Positions 1 to 11,585 of a DNA stretch of 64,000 nucleotides are shown here, piece after piece. Position 1 is the first letter of the stretch; each line of letters opens with the position of its first letter. The stretch is from assembly GCF_000499385.1 (NCBI RefSeq), contig NW_013653448.1:1-64000 (forward strand), given 5' to 3'. The notes under the pieces are model-generated. The model saw only the letters and a program-made list of their open reading frames with translations, did no database searches and had not been told where the DNA came from. The DNA is from Eimeria necatrix (taxonomy: Eukaryota > Apicomplexa > Conoidasida > Eucoccidiorida > Eimeriidae). The position numbers were made by a program, and so were the translations under genes.

Positions 1-239
1 CCGGGGGGCCCCCGCTCCAGGGCCTCCTCCAGAGGGTTTCCGCTCGGGTCCAGCGTGGACTTGCACACTGCGCCCGGCTTCAGCGGCGCGGGGCCCCACG
101 GGCTCGAGGGGGGGGCCCCGGGGGCCCCGGCAGCCGCTGCTGCTGCTGCTGCGGCCGCCGCGAGCGGCTGCAGCAGCAGCAGCGGCAGCAGCACACAGAC
201 ACACGCCCGCGCGCGCAGCAACTCCAGCCGCCCCAGCCC
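1..239 (-). CDS. 3' or internal piece of an unidentified minus-strand gene, cut by the window edge
   Basis: Read on the minus strand, one frame stays open from about 239 to the window edge. Between about 105 and 1 it gives a stretch of ordinary, non-repetitive composition (around 'KSTLDPSGNPLEEALERG'). Upstream of it is an Ala-rich run (132-161) preceded by a Leu-rich stretch that may be artefact or intron. No start codon, stop codon or domain can be recognised. The ordinary composition of the last 35 residues is the only argument for coding. The frame is truncated by the window, so neither product nor length can be stated. Confidence 0.3.
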
Positions 240-834
240 CCAGGGGCCCCCAGGGGGCCCCCCACGACAAAAGAATCTTTTATTAGACATATCTAAGAGC
301 CTCAGGGGTCCAGAAACTGCAGAAAACGAAGTCTGAAGAGCCACGCCCCAGCCCGGGCTCCGCCGCATCGATCCACCGCGCCGCAGGCCGCAGCCACGCA
401 GTCTTGCCCCGCTGCTTAGCTGTAAATACACCCAATTCTGCTGCTCCTTTCGAGTAATATTCACTCATTTCCGCATTTATTTCAACAAAAATCCCCGCAA
501 CAGCAAACGCCCCGCGGCGACGCCCGGGCTGCTGCTTCGCCCGGCTGGGCCTGCCGCCCGGAGGCGAAACGCCGCTGCGGCTCCAGAGCTAGCTCTTTTG
601 CAAACAATTTTCATCAGTTGCTTTTCTTTTTAATTAATTTAATAACATTTAAGGCGCTTCTTCCGGTGTGCTGAGCCCGGGGCCGCCCAGAAGCTCCCCT
701 TCCTGCAGCGCCGGGGGCAGGGGGCGTCCTGCTGCAGCTCCGAGTGTGCGTACACCTCGCGATATTGGGGGAGGACTGAAGGCCCCCTGCAAATCACTTT
801 TCAAATTTTTCGCCTTTAGCTGCTGCTGCCAGCT

Positions 835-870
<36 letters not shown>

Positions 871-960
871 GACACAGCTGCAGCGTCGCAACTCAGCTCC
901 GCTGCAGCACACCTCGCAGGTAGTCTTCACTTCTGGGGCTAGTGCAGATTGCTGGCAGCA

Positions 961-998
<38 letters not shown>

Positions 999-1107
999 GT
1001 TTGCTGGAGCAGCGCGCCGCAGCAGTTAGAGGTTCAGAAGCAGCAGAAGGCACTGAGAAGAGCAACACATTATCTTAGGCAGCCGAGAGGCAAGAAAGAG
1101 CTGCTGC

Positions 1108-1138
<31 letters not shown>

Positions 1139-1293
1139 TCTGCTGCTGCTGCACTCCAGTTGGAACTATTAGGCACTTTTCTATGATACAGACATCAAAT
1201 AAAAACTCAGAAACTGCAGAGGCGAAGGGCCCCTAGCTGCGGAGGGTCGACTCCTCCCAGCAGCCTCGAGCCAGGCTCTCAGATCAGCAGCGA

Positions 1294-1349
<56 letters not shown>

Positions 1350-1674
1350 CGGCCTCCTCCGTCCAGACTTAGACACAGTTTGACTCGCTCAGTTTTTCCC
1401 TGCTTCAGCTAAATAGAAGGTCGGCAGCAGAAGCCAAAAGTGCTGCCAGACATGACGCTAGCTGCCTGGCCAGCTAGCTAGCTAGCTGGCTAGCTGGCTA
1501 GCTGGCTAGCTAGCTAGCTACGTAGCTTCTGCTAGAGCTGGACGCATGCAGCAGCAGGCTCTCCAGCGTAGCTGCGAGTTGCTGGCAGCAGCTGCAGCGG
1601 CTGCAGCTAGAGGCGCCCTAGCTGCTGCTGCTTTGGCACTCAGCGTGCTGCTGCAGCACACTGAATGCAGCAGG
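240..1674. other. CAG/CTG-rich stretch without a recognisable gene
   Basis: This stretch holds CAG tracts on the plus strand (837-870, 966-995, 1299-1345) and CTG tracts (1098-1152). Every open frame through it is made almost wholly of Gln, Ala, Leu or Cys runs. A degenerate copy of the GGTGTACGTACACC palindrome lies at 743-756. I see no conserved motif, so it is best regarded as intergenic or untranslated sequence between the edge gene and the RPAP1-like gene. An intron or a poorly conserved exon cannot be excluded. Confidence 0.4.
1472..1526. repeat. (CTAG)n / (CTGG CTAG)n tetranucleotide repeat
   Basis: About 55 bases of tandem GCTA/GCTG units (self-complementary CTAG steps) lie just beyond the 3' end of the RPAP1-like gene. 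A similar short array occurs at 45500-45530 inside an intron of the DEAD-box helicase gene. Confidence 0.85.
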
Positions 1675-2584
1675 TCACGCGTCCAAAGCTGCTGCTGCTG
1701 CTGCTGCTGCTGCTGCAGAGGCCAAGCCGCTGCTAGCCCCCAGCTGCCTCTGCAGGTGGGCTTGCTGCTGCCGCCCCACAGCTTCAGCTTCTTCAGAGCA
1801 GCTGTTTGGGCCCCACAGAATTGACAGCAGCAAACAGTTGGCAGCAGCGCTGCAGCAGAGCAGCCACTTGTCTTCGGGTGTACGTACACCCCACCGCATG
1901 CAGCTCGCGAGCCGCAGGACTGCTTCCCACGTGCTGCTGCAGCTGCTGCTGCTGCCTGCTGCATCCTTCGCTGCTGAAGCTGCTGCAGCAGCAGCAGGAA
2001 GCAGCACACTGTTTCTATCCAAGGCCACCAGGGCCCCTTCGTCGCCCCACACAACTTCTCTTGCGGCTCGCGGCAGCAGCGGGCTTCCTAGAAGCAGCAG
2101 CAGCAGCAGCTGCTGCGGCTCGGGTGCTGCTGAAGCCTGCAGCTGCTGCAGCAGCTCCAGCGAACCTCGAGCAGCAAAGCTGCGCGCCGAATCGCAGCAG
2201 CACATGTACCCCGCATCTGCTGCACCCCTGGCTGCTGCTGCTGCTGCTGCGGCTTCGCGTAAAGGCTCAACTGCCAGGCAGCCCGCGGGAACTGCTGCTG
2301 CTGCTGCTGCTGGGATGTTGGTCACGGCGCTGCATGCAGCAGCAGCAGCTCGCAGGGCCTTTCCCCACTGAACAGCCTCTGAAGCTGCATCAGCAGCAGC
2401 ACCGGCGGCACCAGAAGCAGCAATCTGCTGCTGCACTGCAGCAGCAGCAAGCGGCGCGACGCATGCAACTCCTAGGGGCTGCAGCAGAAGCGCATCCAGG
2501 AGGCTCCAGTCTTGCAGCAGATCATAAGAAGTTGCAGCAGCAGCAGCAGCAGTCTGCAGGCCTGCATCTTGTGAATCCGGCGTT

Positions 2585-2616
<32 letters not shown>

Positions 2617-2954
2617 CCACTGTTGTTGGTCCTGTTGCTGTTGTTGTGGTTCCTGCGGCTGTTGCTGCAGTTGCTGCTGCTGCTGCTGCTGCTGCGGGTG
2701 CAGCTGCAGGCTGCGAAGCAAACCGCCAAGCAAATAAGAGGGGCTGGAAATCCGAGACACCGCGCCTGCGAAGGAAGCTGACTGCAGCAGCAGCAGCCTT
2801 TGCAGCTGCTGCGTCAGTGCAGCAGCAGCATTGGCTTTTGCTGCTGCTGCTGGGTCTATGGCGTTCCGCAGCAAAATGCTCCACAGCGGAGCTCCGACAA
2901 TGAAATCAACGGCGGAAACAAACAGCCCCGACTCAAGTGCCTTTACCCACGCGG

Positions 2955-2997
<43 letters not shown>

Positions 2998-3305
2998 GAG
3001 GTAGTACTGAAGATCGGAAGCAGCAGTTGCTGCCTGACCGGGCTGGTGCTGCTGCACGGCAGCCCCAAGGGCTTCATGCAGCTGCTGCACTGAGGGTGCA
3101 TTCCAGGGGGTTTTATCTGAGCAGCCAATTAAAGTCTCTGCTGCTGCTCCCCACAAGCAGCACTTGCTGCTGCCTCCTGCTGCGCTGCTGCTGAAGCAGC
3201 AGCAGTCCCACCTTCCCAGCGACACTGCGAGGAGCCCAAAGGCCCTCAAAGCCGTTTTGGCTGTCGCTGCGTTGGCTAGCGCAGCCACAGCACAGCGAAT
3301 GGAGA

Positions 3306-3355
<50 letters not shown>

Positions 3356-3699
3356 AGGTAGCTAGTGCAGGCAGCTGCAGCATCCAAGGCAGCAAGAGCG
3401 CATGCAGCAATTTCATCTTGCGGCAGCGTCGGCGCTGTGGCGCTCACAGCCGAGTGCAGGAACGGCTTGAGGTCTCGCTGCTGCGGCTCATTCTCTTGCT
3501 GCTTCTGTTGTTGCTGCTCCTCCTGTTGTTGCTGCTGCAGTTGCTGCTGCTCGCTCGGCATGCGCAGCAGCTCATGCAGAAATTCCAGCAGCAGCAGCAG
3601 CCCCCTAGCAAGTGCCTTTGCCTCAGAAGCAAATCGCTTCAGCAGCGGCTCCCGCAGCAATGCGCGCACCTCCCTCGCCCACGCAGACAAGCCCGCCCC

Positions 3700-3751
<52 letters not shown>

Positions 3752-4852
3752 GCCGCTGCTGCGTCCTGCGCCACGCCCGCGGCCAGGGCCACGCAAGCTT
3801 CTACAGCCTCGCAGTGCCCCCGCAAAAGCTGCAAATCGAGCAGCAGCAGCTCAACTTGTCGGGGGTCAAGCAGGCGAGCTGCTGCAGCAGGTGCTGCTGC
3901 GGGCGGGAGGGAAGCAGCAGCAGCTACCTGCGCGGCCGTCAGAGCAGCAGCTGAGACTGCAGCAAAGCTCTCAGATGTGACAGGCAAACACCAGGCGCTG
4001 CATGCGCTGCCCCTGCTGCAGCAGGCCCCCGCGCGGCTGCTGCTGCTGCCAGTCCTGCTGCTGTTGCTGCTGCATGCAGAGCAGGTGCAGGGGAAGCTGC
4101 CACTCGCCTGCGAGGAGCAGCAACGAGCAGCCAAAGTCCACCCGGTCTCCACCAAGTAGGCGCAGATAGCAGCAGCAGCTGACCGCACACCAGTTACTGC
4201 TGCGCTGCTGCTTACTGCGGCTGCCTCTGCTGCTTCTGCTGCTGCTGCTGCTGCTGCAGCGTTATCAGCTGCCTTCTCTGTCAGCTCCCTTGCGCCCTCC
4301 TTGCAGCCGGACAGCAGCAGCCACACCCTGTCGAGTGCTGCGCCCCACTGGCCCCTGCTGTTGCTGCTGTTGCTGCTGTTGCTGCTGCTGCTGCTGGCGC
4401 TGCTGCCACTGTTGCTTTCTTTGCTGCTGCCACTAAGCCCAGCACCCTCAGCTGCATGTCCCAGTAGCAGCCTCAGAGGAGAAGCCATCGAAGAGTGCCA
4501 GCGGCGCAGCAGCAGCAGCTTTTCTGTGGCTTCACGGTCCTCTGCTGCTGTTGCTGCTGCCAAGGCTGCAGCAGGCTCGTCGCACTCCTCTGCGTCCACT
4601 GCAGCAGCAAGTTCGTCCTCGCCGTTGCTGCTGATGCGGAGCCTCCAACGAACGGCGTTGGTGCACTGCAGCAGCACGTGCATAGCAGCAGCAGCCAGTC
4701 TGCTGCAGGCTGCTGGCTCCTGCTGCTGCAGTGGCTGCAGCGCAGCAAGAAGCTGCCCTGCTGGAGGCAGCAACAGCGAAGCCTGCGTACAAAGCCGCAG
4801 CCGCAGCACCGGTAGCCAGCCCATCTCTGCACCAGCTACAGCTCCTGGGGGT

Positions 4853-4886
<34 letters not shown>

Positions 4887-5001
4887 AATCGCGAGCGACC
4901 CACCTGTAGAGTGGCTGCAGTTATTGCGTCTGCTGCCCACGCAAAGAGCTGCACCACCAGCTCCCCCTCATATCTCAGCAGCTGCCTTGCCTTTGCTGCG
5001 A

Positions 5002-5032
<31 letters not shown>

Positions 5033-6636
5033 AATACCTGCTGCATGCCAGGAGCACGGCGTGAAGCAAGAATCCGTGGCTTCACTAGCTTCTGCTGCTG
5101 CACCCGAATCTGATATTTGCTGCAGCAGCAAATGGCCCTGCAGCACCTGCAGCTGGCGATTAAAGCCGCGAACATGTGCAGCAAAGGCAGGCAGCAGCGG
5201 CTCAACAGGCACCGCGCAGCTGCCCCGCTGCTGCAGCAGCCGCAGCAGCTTTGCTGCACTAGCTGCAGCAGCAACGCGAAGCACGCATGCGACAGGCAGC
5301 AACTTGACGTCGTCTTCATCCGCCTGCGTCTGCCGCTGCTGCTGCTGCTGCTGCTGCTGGAAAATCTGCAGCTCGGGCTGCTCAACAACTGCCATGAGAG
5401 ACTGCAGCGTCAGCCCTAGCACGCTGCTGCTGCTGCTGCTGCTGCAGTCTTCTGCAGCATCGCTGCTGCCCTGAAGCTCCAAAGGACCAAAGAAAGGCTC
5501 GAGCTGCTGCAGACTCTCCACTCGGCTGGCGCAGATGCGCAGCAGAAGCAGCAGCTGCAGCAGGAGCCGCTGCTCCCCTAAGTCGTGTTCACCTATTTCC
5601 GCAGCAGCAGCGCTGCCACTGCTGCTGCTTCCATGTAGACCGTTGCTGCTGCTGCTGCTGCTGCTGCTGCCAAGGAGGCACTGAGCTGCAGGCAGGACCT
5701 GATTGCGAGCAGCAGCACGCCGCTTGTGGCGCGCCTCTGCTCCGAGAAGCAAACTTTCTGTGAGCCGCAGCAGCTGCTGCAGCAGCTCTTTGTGCTGCAG
5801 CAGCTGCTGCACCTGCTGCGCCCCCCCTGTGCAGAGGCCGCACAGCAGCCGCACCAGCTGCTGCTCCTCCTCAGCCATGCCCCAGCACCGCTGCAGCAGC
5901 AAAGCCACGCGCGGCAGCAGCAGCGCGAAGTCAGTTGCTGCTGCATGCGGGTGTCTTCCAAAGGACTCCCCCAGGGGTATATCCAGGGGACTCTGCCGCT
6001 GCTGCTGCTGCTGCGGCTGCTGCTGCTGCTGAGGCAGCAAGTCTCCCCAGCGCGCAGCAAGAGCTGCCCAGGCGCTGCCAGGGCCCAGACACACTCTGGC
6101 ATCTGCTGCTGCTGCTGCTGCTGCAGCAGGCCACAGGGGACCTGGGGTGTACGTACACCCCACGAGGTCCAGGCCCCCCAGAGGAAACAGCGAGGGCTCT
6201 TCTGCTGCAGCAGCAGAGTCGGAGATATTCAGCATGCAGCTGCAAACGCCTGCTGCTGCTGCTGCTGCTGCCTTTGCTGCTGCTGGAGCTACCCTGCTGC
6301 GGCTGCGCAGGTGCAGCAGGTAGGGGGTGGCGACAGCGCAGCAAAGGCGGGTGTCTGCTGGCTGCAGGTGCAGCGCAGCAGCAGCAGCAACTTCAGCAGC
6401 AGCTCGCTCTTCCTGCTGCTGCAGCTGCAGCATACGCTGCTGCTGCAGCGGGCCCAGGCGGCGAGTGGGCTGCACCGGTAAAAACACGTTTGCAAGACCT
6501 GCTGCTGCTGCTGCAGCAACAGCAGCAGCTTCTGACATGAGGCAGCCGCACAAACGAAACAGCAGCTGCTGATCCAGCAGCAAAAAGCGCAAATACCTCC
6601 CCAAGCCAAATCCAAAGCCAGCCCGCAGCACTAGAG

Positions 6637-6682
<46 letters not shown>

Positions 6683-6757
6683 AGGGAACAGTAGGGGAGC
6701 AAGCAACCGCTGCAGCGCAGAAAACGCGGTCGACTGCTTATCTGCTGCTCCTGCTGG

Positions 6758-6790
<33 letters not shown>

Positions 6791-7487
6791 GCTGCTAGGA
6801 AGGAAGCAAACGGACCTCGCGGCCAGCAGCAGCTGCCCCAACATGCGAACAGCCAAAGCCCGTTGTGCTGCTGCAGCACTGTGGGCCAGCAGCAGCGCCT
6901 CTTCCACAGTATATCCTGCTGCTTCTGGCTGCTGCCCGTGGTGGTGGAGGCCCCTGTAGTAGGCGAGAGGGTCTGCTGCTGCTGCTGCTGCTGCCTGTGC
7001 TGCTGTTGCTGCTGCTGCAGTGGCAGCAGGCGTCAGCCACGCGCCCACGCCTGCCTCGTCCGCTGCAGCAGCAGCGTTTCTTACCGTTTCGGCTGCTGCT
7101 GCTGCTGCTGCTGCACCGCTTGGCTCACCCAGCAGCAGCTGCTGCCAGAAAGCAACCACTGCAGCAGCAGCAGCCTGCAGGCCCCAAGCATCAGTCCGCA
7201 GCCGCCCGCTGAAGTCGAAGCGGAGAGCTGCCAGCTGCTGCTGCTGCTGCTGCTGCAGCGGCTGCTCCAGCGGGACGCCAGCAGCAGCTGCAAGCTGCTG
7301 CTGCTGCCTCTGCTCCTGCTGCTGCTGCGAGGCAGCAGCAGATGCAGCAGCAGCAGCAGCAGCAGGGTCCTCCGCAGGCAGCGGATCTGTCCACCGCAGC
7401 TTTGCGGCTTCACGCGAGTCAAACACAAAGGCCCCACAAGGGGGTGGCTGCGCTTCTGCTGCTGCTGCTGCTTCCCCTGTTGCTGTG

Positions 7488-7520
<33 letters not shown>

Positions 7521-8067
7521 GCTCGCTGCAGCGTTATCCGGTAGCGCAGGAACTCTTGTTCTTTATTTGCTGCCTCGCTGTCTCCATTGGACTTATTTTG
7601 CTGCTGCTGCTTCACCTGTTCTTGCCCCTCGGCTGCCTTTTGCTGCTGCAGCTGCCGCTGTGGCTGTTGCTGCTCTTGCTGCTGCGGCTGCTGCTGCTGC
7701 TGCAGCTGCTGCTGCAGCTTCTGCTCCGCCCGCCGCTGCAGAAAGGCAAACTTTTCAGGCCCCAGTCTCTCCTTGAGCTGCTGCAGCGCCTGCTGCACTT
7801 CATCCGGATCAATCCCCAGAAGGCGAGCAGCTTCTGCTGCTTCTGCTGCTGCAGTTGCTTTTGCTGTTGCTGCTGAGTCGTTTACAGTGCCCGCAGCGTC
7901 AGATGCTGCAGCAGCTGCAGCAGCAGCAGGAGCAGCAGCAGCGGCAGCTTGATTTTTATTCTGAAGTTGCAGCCGCTGCGACGGCTGCTGCTGCAGCAGA
8001 CTGCGGTGGACAGCCTTCGGGAAGGGCGGATGCTTCCGTGCTGCAGCAAACTTGCTGACTTTGCCGC

Positions 8068-8114
<47 letters not shown>

Positions 8115-8237
8115 ATGCTAACTGGCATACGTTCAACAATGTCTTTCACTAAGGTAAAGGGGATTGGCTCCGCTGCCTCTCGCTGCGCTAGCTGCGTAAA
8201 TTCACCTGACGAAAAGATGCTGTTGCTGCTGCTGCCG

Positions 8238-8275
<38 letters not shown>

Positions 8276-8512
8276 GTCAGCAAAGGTCACTTCGTCCTTC
8301 TCCACATCCCAGTAAAAGCGCTGCCGCAGCGAGCTGCTGCTGCCTGCTGCTGCACTTCCTGTTGGCCCCCCAGCAGCTGCTGCTGCGCTCAGCGCTGTGC
8401 TGGTCCTGTAGACTCTGGGCGTTCGCCGTTGCTGCTGCTGCTGCTGCTGCTGCGCTGCCTCCTCTCCTGCTGCAGCGTCTGCTGCTGCTGTTGCAGCGTC
8501 GCGCTTATCCAT
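1675..8512 (-). CDS. RPAP1-like RNA polymerase II-associated protein
   Basis: Two open exons fit one gene. Exon 1 (8512-4904, ATG at 8512) ends at a good donor (CTACAG|GTGGGT). Exon 2 resumes near 4824 after CAGAG and stops at 1675. The predicted product is about 2,250 residues, far longer than animal RPAP1 (about 1,400), swollen by Ala, Gln and Ser runs. Exon 1 contains an RPAP1_N-like segment ('GIDPDEVQQALQQLKERLG' followed by FAFLQRR, near 7800-7740). Further on, near 7400-7210, is the RPAP1_C signature: KLRWTDPLP, then a low-complexity insert, then 'ALRFDFSGRLR'. The rest resembles a helical-repeat body. RPAP1/Rtr-type factors help assemble and import RNA polymerase II; that role is inferred from the family. 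More introns inside the low-complexity parts are possible. Exon 1 carries a GGTGTACGTACACC palindrome at 6144-6161 and exon 2 another at 1876-1891. Confidence 0.78.
1876..1891. repeat. GGGTGTACGTACACCC palindrome inside RPAP1-like exon 2
   Basis: A perfect 16-bp palindrome. Read in the gene's frame on the minus strand it encodes GVRTP. It is one of a set of dispersed near-identical copies (see 6138-6170, 9882-9897, 15739-15754). Confidence 0.8.
4849..4883. repeat. Trinucleotide tract within the RPAP1-like intron
   Basis: A CAG run on the plus strand, hence CTG in the sense of the minus-strand gene. It lies wholly inside the predicted intron 4825-4903, while the flanking exons carry CAG in the sense strand. 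Confidence 0.7.
6138..6170. repeat. Extended palindrome around GGGGTGTACGTACACCCC
   Basis: An 18-bp perfect palindrome (6144-6161) is flanked by a second pair of complementary hexamers (GGACCT at 6138 and AGGTCC at 6165), so the whole 33 bp could fold into a hairpin. It lies in RPAP1-like exon 1, where the minus strand reads GCTYTPG. This is a different reading frame from the copy at 1876. Confidence 0.8.
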
Positions 8513-9399
8513 TGTTTCGTAGAAGCACAGCTGCAGGTCCCAAGGCGCTACAGGCTGCACTGAGCAGCTGCTGCTGCTGCTGGTTGTGTTGCTGCTTCTT
8601 GCTGCTGCTGCAGCCTTGTCTTCCAGAAATAAATTGAGAGAGAAAATAAAGGCGGAAGGAAAAATCAAGGAGTCGCCGTCAGCTCTGAGGCCCTGAGGCG
8701 TATCGAGATGCTGCAGCAGCAGCAGCGCGCTTGCTGCTGTTGCTGCTGCTGAAGCCCCGTGAAAGAGCCACACCCACTTAAAAAAGAAATATAACTTCAG
8801 CAATTGAGCTTCTGCAGCGCCGCATTATCTCTTATCAATATCAGCAGCTGCAGAAAGTCAACGCAGTCTTGGAGGCTCCAGGGGCCCCTGCTGCTGCTCA
8901 TTGGGGCCCTGAGGGGGCCCCCAGGGGCCCCCAGGGGCCCCTGGGGCCCCTGACTGGGGCCTTCTTGCAGTAAAAGCCGCATCAAATAAACTATAAGAGG
9001 AACTTATGCCTTTTTAATGATTCAAGAATTCTTAAGCGTCAGCCCGGGCCTGCTTTTGTTGTTTGCTGCTGTTGCTGCTGCTTCCATCGCCAGCTGCTGC
9101 CTTGAGTAGTGCTGCTGTTCTACCATATTAGCTTCTCCAACTGCAGGTGCTGTTACTGTTGCTGCTGCTGGCTTTTGCTGCTGCTGGCTTTGTCGCTGCT
9201 CTTCGCTTCACTGCCGCTGCTGGGGCTGCCGCTCGCGCTAAAAACCATCAGCTCCTGCTGCAGCAGCTGCTGCTGCAGCAGCTGCAGCAGCAGCAGCTAT
9301 GTCCTGCGCTCGCCGTTGCTGCAGCAGGAGGCCCGGGGCGGGCGGCGCAGCACGGAGCTGCGTGGGCCCCTTTAAGAGCATTAGATCTACGGCTTTGAA

Positions 9400-9683
9400 T
9401 CAGTTTCCTGCTGCTGCTAAGAGGCTGCAGCTCCGACTCATCCCTGTCTGCAGCCCTGCAGCAGCAGCAGCAGCAGCAGCGCCCCTAGGGCCCATCTGCT
9501 GCAGCTGCTGCTGCACATGCCCCTGTGGCCCTATAGGCAAAATCAGATTGGGGCAAAACAGCCCAAGGGCACTTCTGGCCCCCCGAGCTGCACTCGTCTG
9601 CATGCAGTCAAGCAGAGATGCCCTAGGGGCTCCTGGCAGTAGCTGCAGGCGCTGCTGCTGCTGCTGTCGCTGCTGCTGCTGCC

Positions 9684-9719
<36 letters not shown>

Positions 9720-9807
9720 CAGGGATGCCGCGCTGCTGCAGCACGTCGGGGTGTACAGACACTGCAGGCTCGGCAGGCGCGGCGACGCAGCAGTTAAGCA
9801 GCAACAT
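9400..9807 (-). CDS. Possible small Gln-rich protein, unrecognised
   Basis: An ATG-started frame of 135 residues. The first 30 residues (including 'PAVSVHPDVLQQRGIPV') and a middle part ('ALGLFCPNLILPIGP') have normal composition; between them is a Gln/Arg run encoded by CAG-type codons in the sense direction, the polarity seen in real exons of this window. No domain is recognisable. It could be a small gene or an exon of a larger one. The chance that it is spurious is considerable. Confidence 0.25.
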
Positions 9808-9881
9808 AAATAAAATTCCTTTTTAAGTTTTATCTAAACTGAATAATCTCAAAGTGCGTTTTGGCATTCTATGCATTCCCC

Positions 9882-9897
9882 GGGTGTACGTACACCT
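9882..9897. repeat. GGGTGTACGTACACCT palindrome, intergenic copy
   Basis: A near-perfect copy of the palindrome, here outside any gene I recognise. It shows that the element is not restricted to coding sequence. Confidence 0.75.
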
Positions 9898-10520
9898 GGC
9901 AGCCTGGCTGTATTGTCTCTCAGTGTCTTTTAGAACTTCGTTGCTGCATTAGCTATGGCAGGCATTCTGTGCCCGTCAATGTCTGCTGCTGCTGCTGCAG
10001 CTGCTGCTGCAGCTGCAGCTGCTGCTGCAGGCTTTCTTTGCTGTGCTCCTAGGCGTGCGGCGGCGCCAGCCCGGCCCCCCTAGTTGGGTCTGCAGGCCTT
10101 AGCAGCAAACTCGCAGGCTCTGCAGCAGCAAGTGCTGCAGCTTGCTGAGCTTTGCTGCAGCACAACACTTCTGCTGCAGCGGCGGCTTCCTGGGCTGCAG
10201 CGCCGCTGGGCAGCAGCAGCACGCAGTGCCCGCGCAGCAGTTGCTGCTGCAGCGCCAGGCCCTGGGCTCTGGGGCCCCACACTTGGGGGAAAATAAATTA
10301 AAAAAAAGCAAAACTGCTGCCAAGAAAATGGCAGCTTCTGCTGCCCCCAGTGCCCCCAGAAGGGGAATTTAGGCCTCTCCGTCTATTCCCCAACCATCTG
10401 CAGCAGCGGCAACCCCAGCAGCAGCTGCAGCAGCAGCTGCAGCAGCAGCAAGAGCAGCAGCAGGGGCTGCTCCAATGTGGCCCGGCCGCCCTTTGAGTCC
10501 CTCTAGAACTTGGCTGGAGA

Positions 10521-10576
10521 TCACCCACAGCTGCTCTGCGCCCGCTGTTGCTGCCAGCTGCCTGCATGAGCTGCTG

Positions 10577-10612
<36 letters not shown>

Positions 10613-10938
10613 CCCTGCGCGCGCTGCGCTCGCAGTTGCTGCTGGCCTCGCAGGCGCTTGCGTAGCTCCCCAGAAGAGGTCCAGTGGCCTCTTGGTAGAG
10701 CCTGTGTAGCAGTTGCTGCGCTGCTGTGCTGCAGCTCGCTGCTGCTGCTGCTGCAGCTGCTGCTGCTGCGTCCAGCCGCACGACGCGCCAGCCTAAAAAG
10801 CGCATCAGAGTTTCCTTGAAGACAGAGGAGCCGCACAAGACCCTGCAGGGCTTCTCTCTGCTGCTGCAGCAAACAGCGCACCGCAGCAGCAACGCCACGC
10901 AGCGCCCTTGCAGGTGCTGCAGCTCGCTGGCTCTTACC

Positions 10939-10970
<32 letters not shown>

Positions 10971-11538
10971 CAGGCCTAAGCCACAACACTACTAGAAGGC
11001 CCACCAGTCTACAGAAAAATGGGAAGGCCCATCCACCTCCAGCACCAATTGCAGGTCCTGCTGCGGATGAGGCCCGTAGTCACGCAGTAGCTGCCGCTGC
11101 TGCTGCTGCTGCTGCTGCTGTCGCTGCCGCTGCTGCTGCTGCTGCTGCACTGACGGCAGCCGTAGTATGCGGAAGTCCACGGAGAAGCCTTCGGCGGTCC
11201 GCGACTCCGCAGCAAATGCAACGCCTTGCTGCCGCAGCAGCATCGCCACGTGGCGCTGCAGCACAGCCGCAGCAGCAGCAGTAGGCCGCAGCAGCACAGG
11301 AAGCAATGGACAGCAGCAAGAGGCAGCAGCAGCAAGTCCCCTAAGGGCCCCAGCAGTGGGAGCTGCCCTGGCTGCTGGGCAGCCGCAACCCCACAAAAGG
11401 CAAGGCCCCCAAATAGGAAACAGCCCAAAAAGGGCAGCAGCGAAAAGCAGCAGCTGCAGCAAGAAAGTTGAAACAGGCGAAGCCAAGAAGCTGCACCAGC
11501 AGCAGCAGCAGCAGCGCCAGCAGGGGCACCAGCAGCAT

Positions 11539-11585
<47 letters not shown>

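Larger units (their letters stand above)
8513..10520. other. Intergenic region upstream of the RPAP1-like gene
   Basis: About 2 kb lie between the 3' end of the RAP gene and the start of the RPAP1-like gene, both on the minus strand, so the RPAP1 promoter should lie in the lower half. It holds a cluster of GGGGCCCC-type palindromes (8890-8955), CTG tracts, a copy of the GGTGTACGTACACC palindrome (9882-9897) and one short possible gene (9400-9807). AT-rich patches at 8960-9040 and 9800-9870 are the only non-repetitive parts. Confidence 0.5.

Noticed and set aside
668..1172. Several open frames of poly-Gln, poly-Ala, poly-Leu and poly-Cys
   Set aside because: Trinucleotide tracts are open in all frames of both strands; no conserved residue or motif supports any of them.
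1806..2903. Long plus-strand frame (365 codons) opposite the RPAP1-like gene
   Set aside because: It is the antisense shadow of CAG tracts in RPAP1-like exon 2; its content is Leu/Gln/Ala runs without conserved segments.
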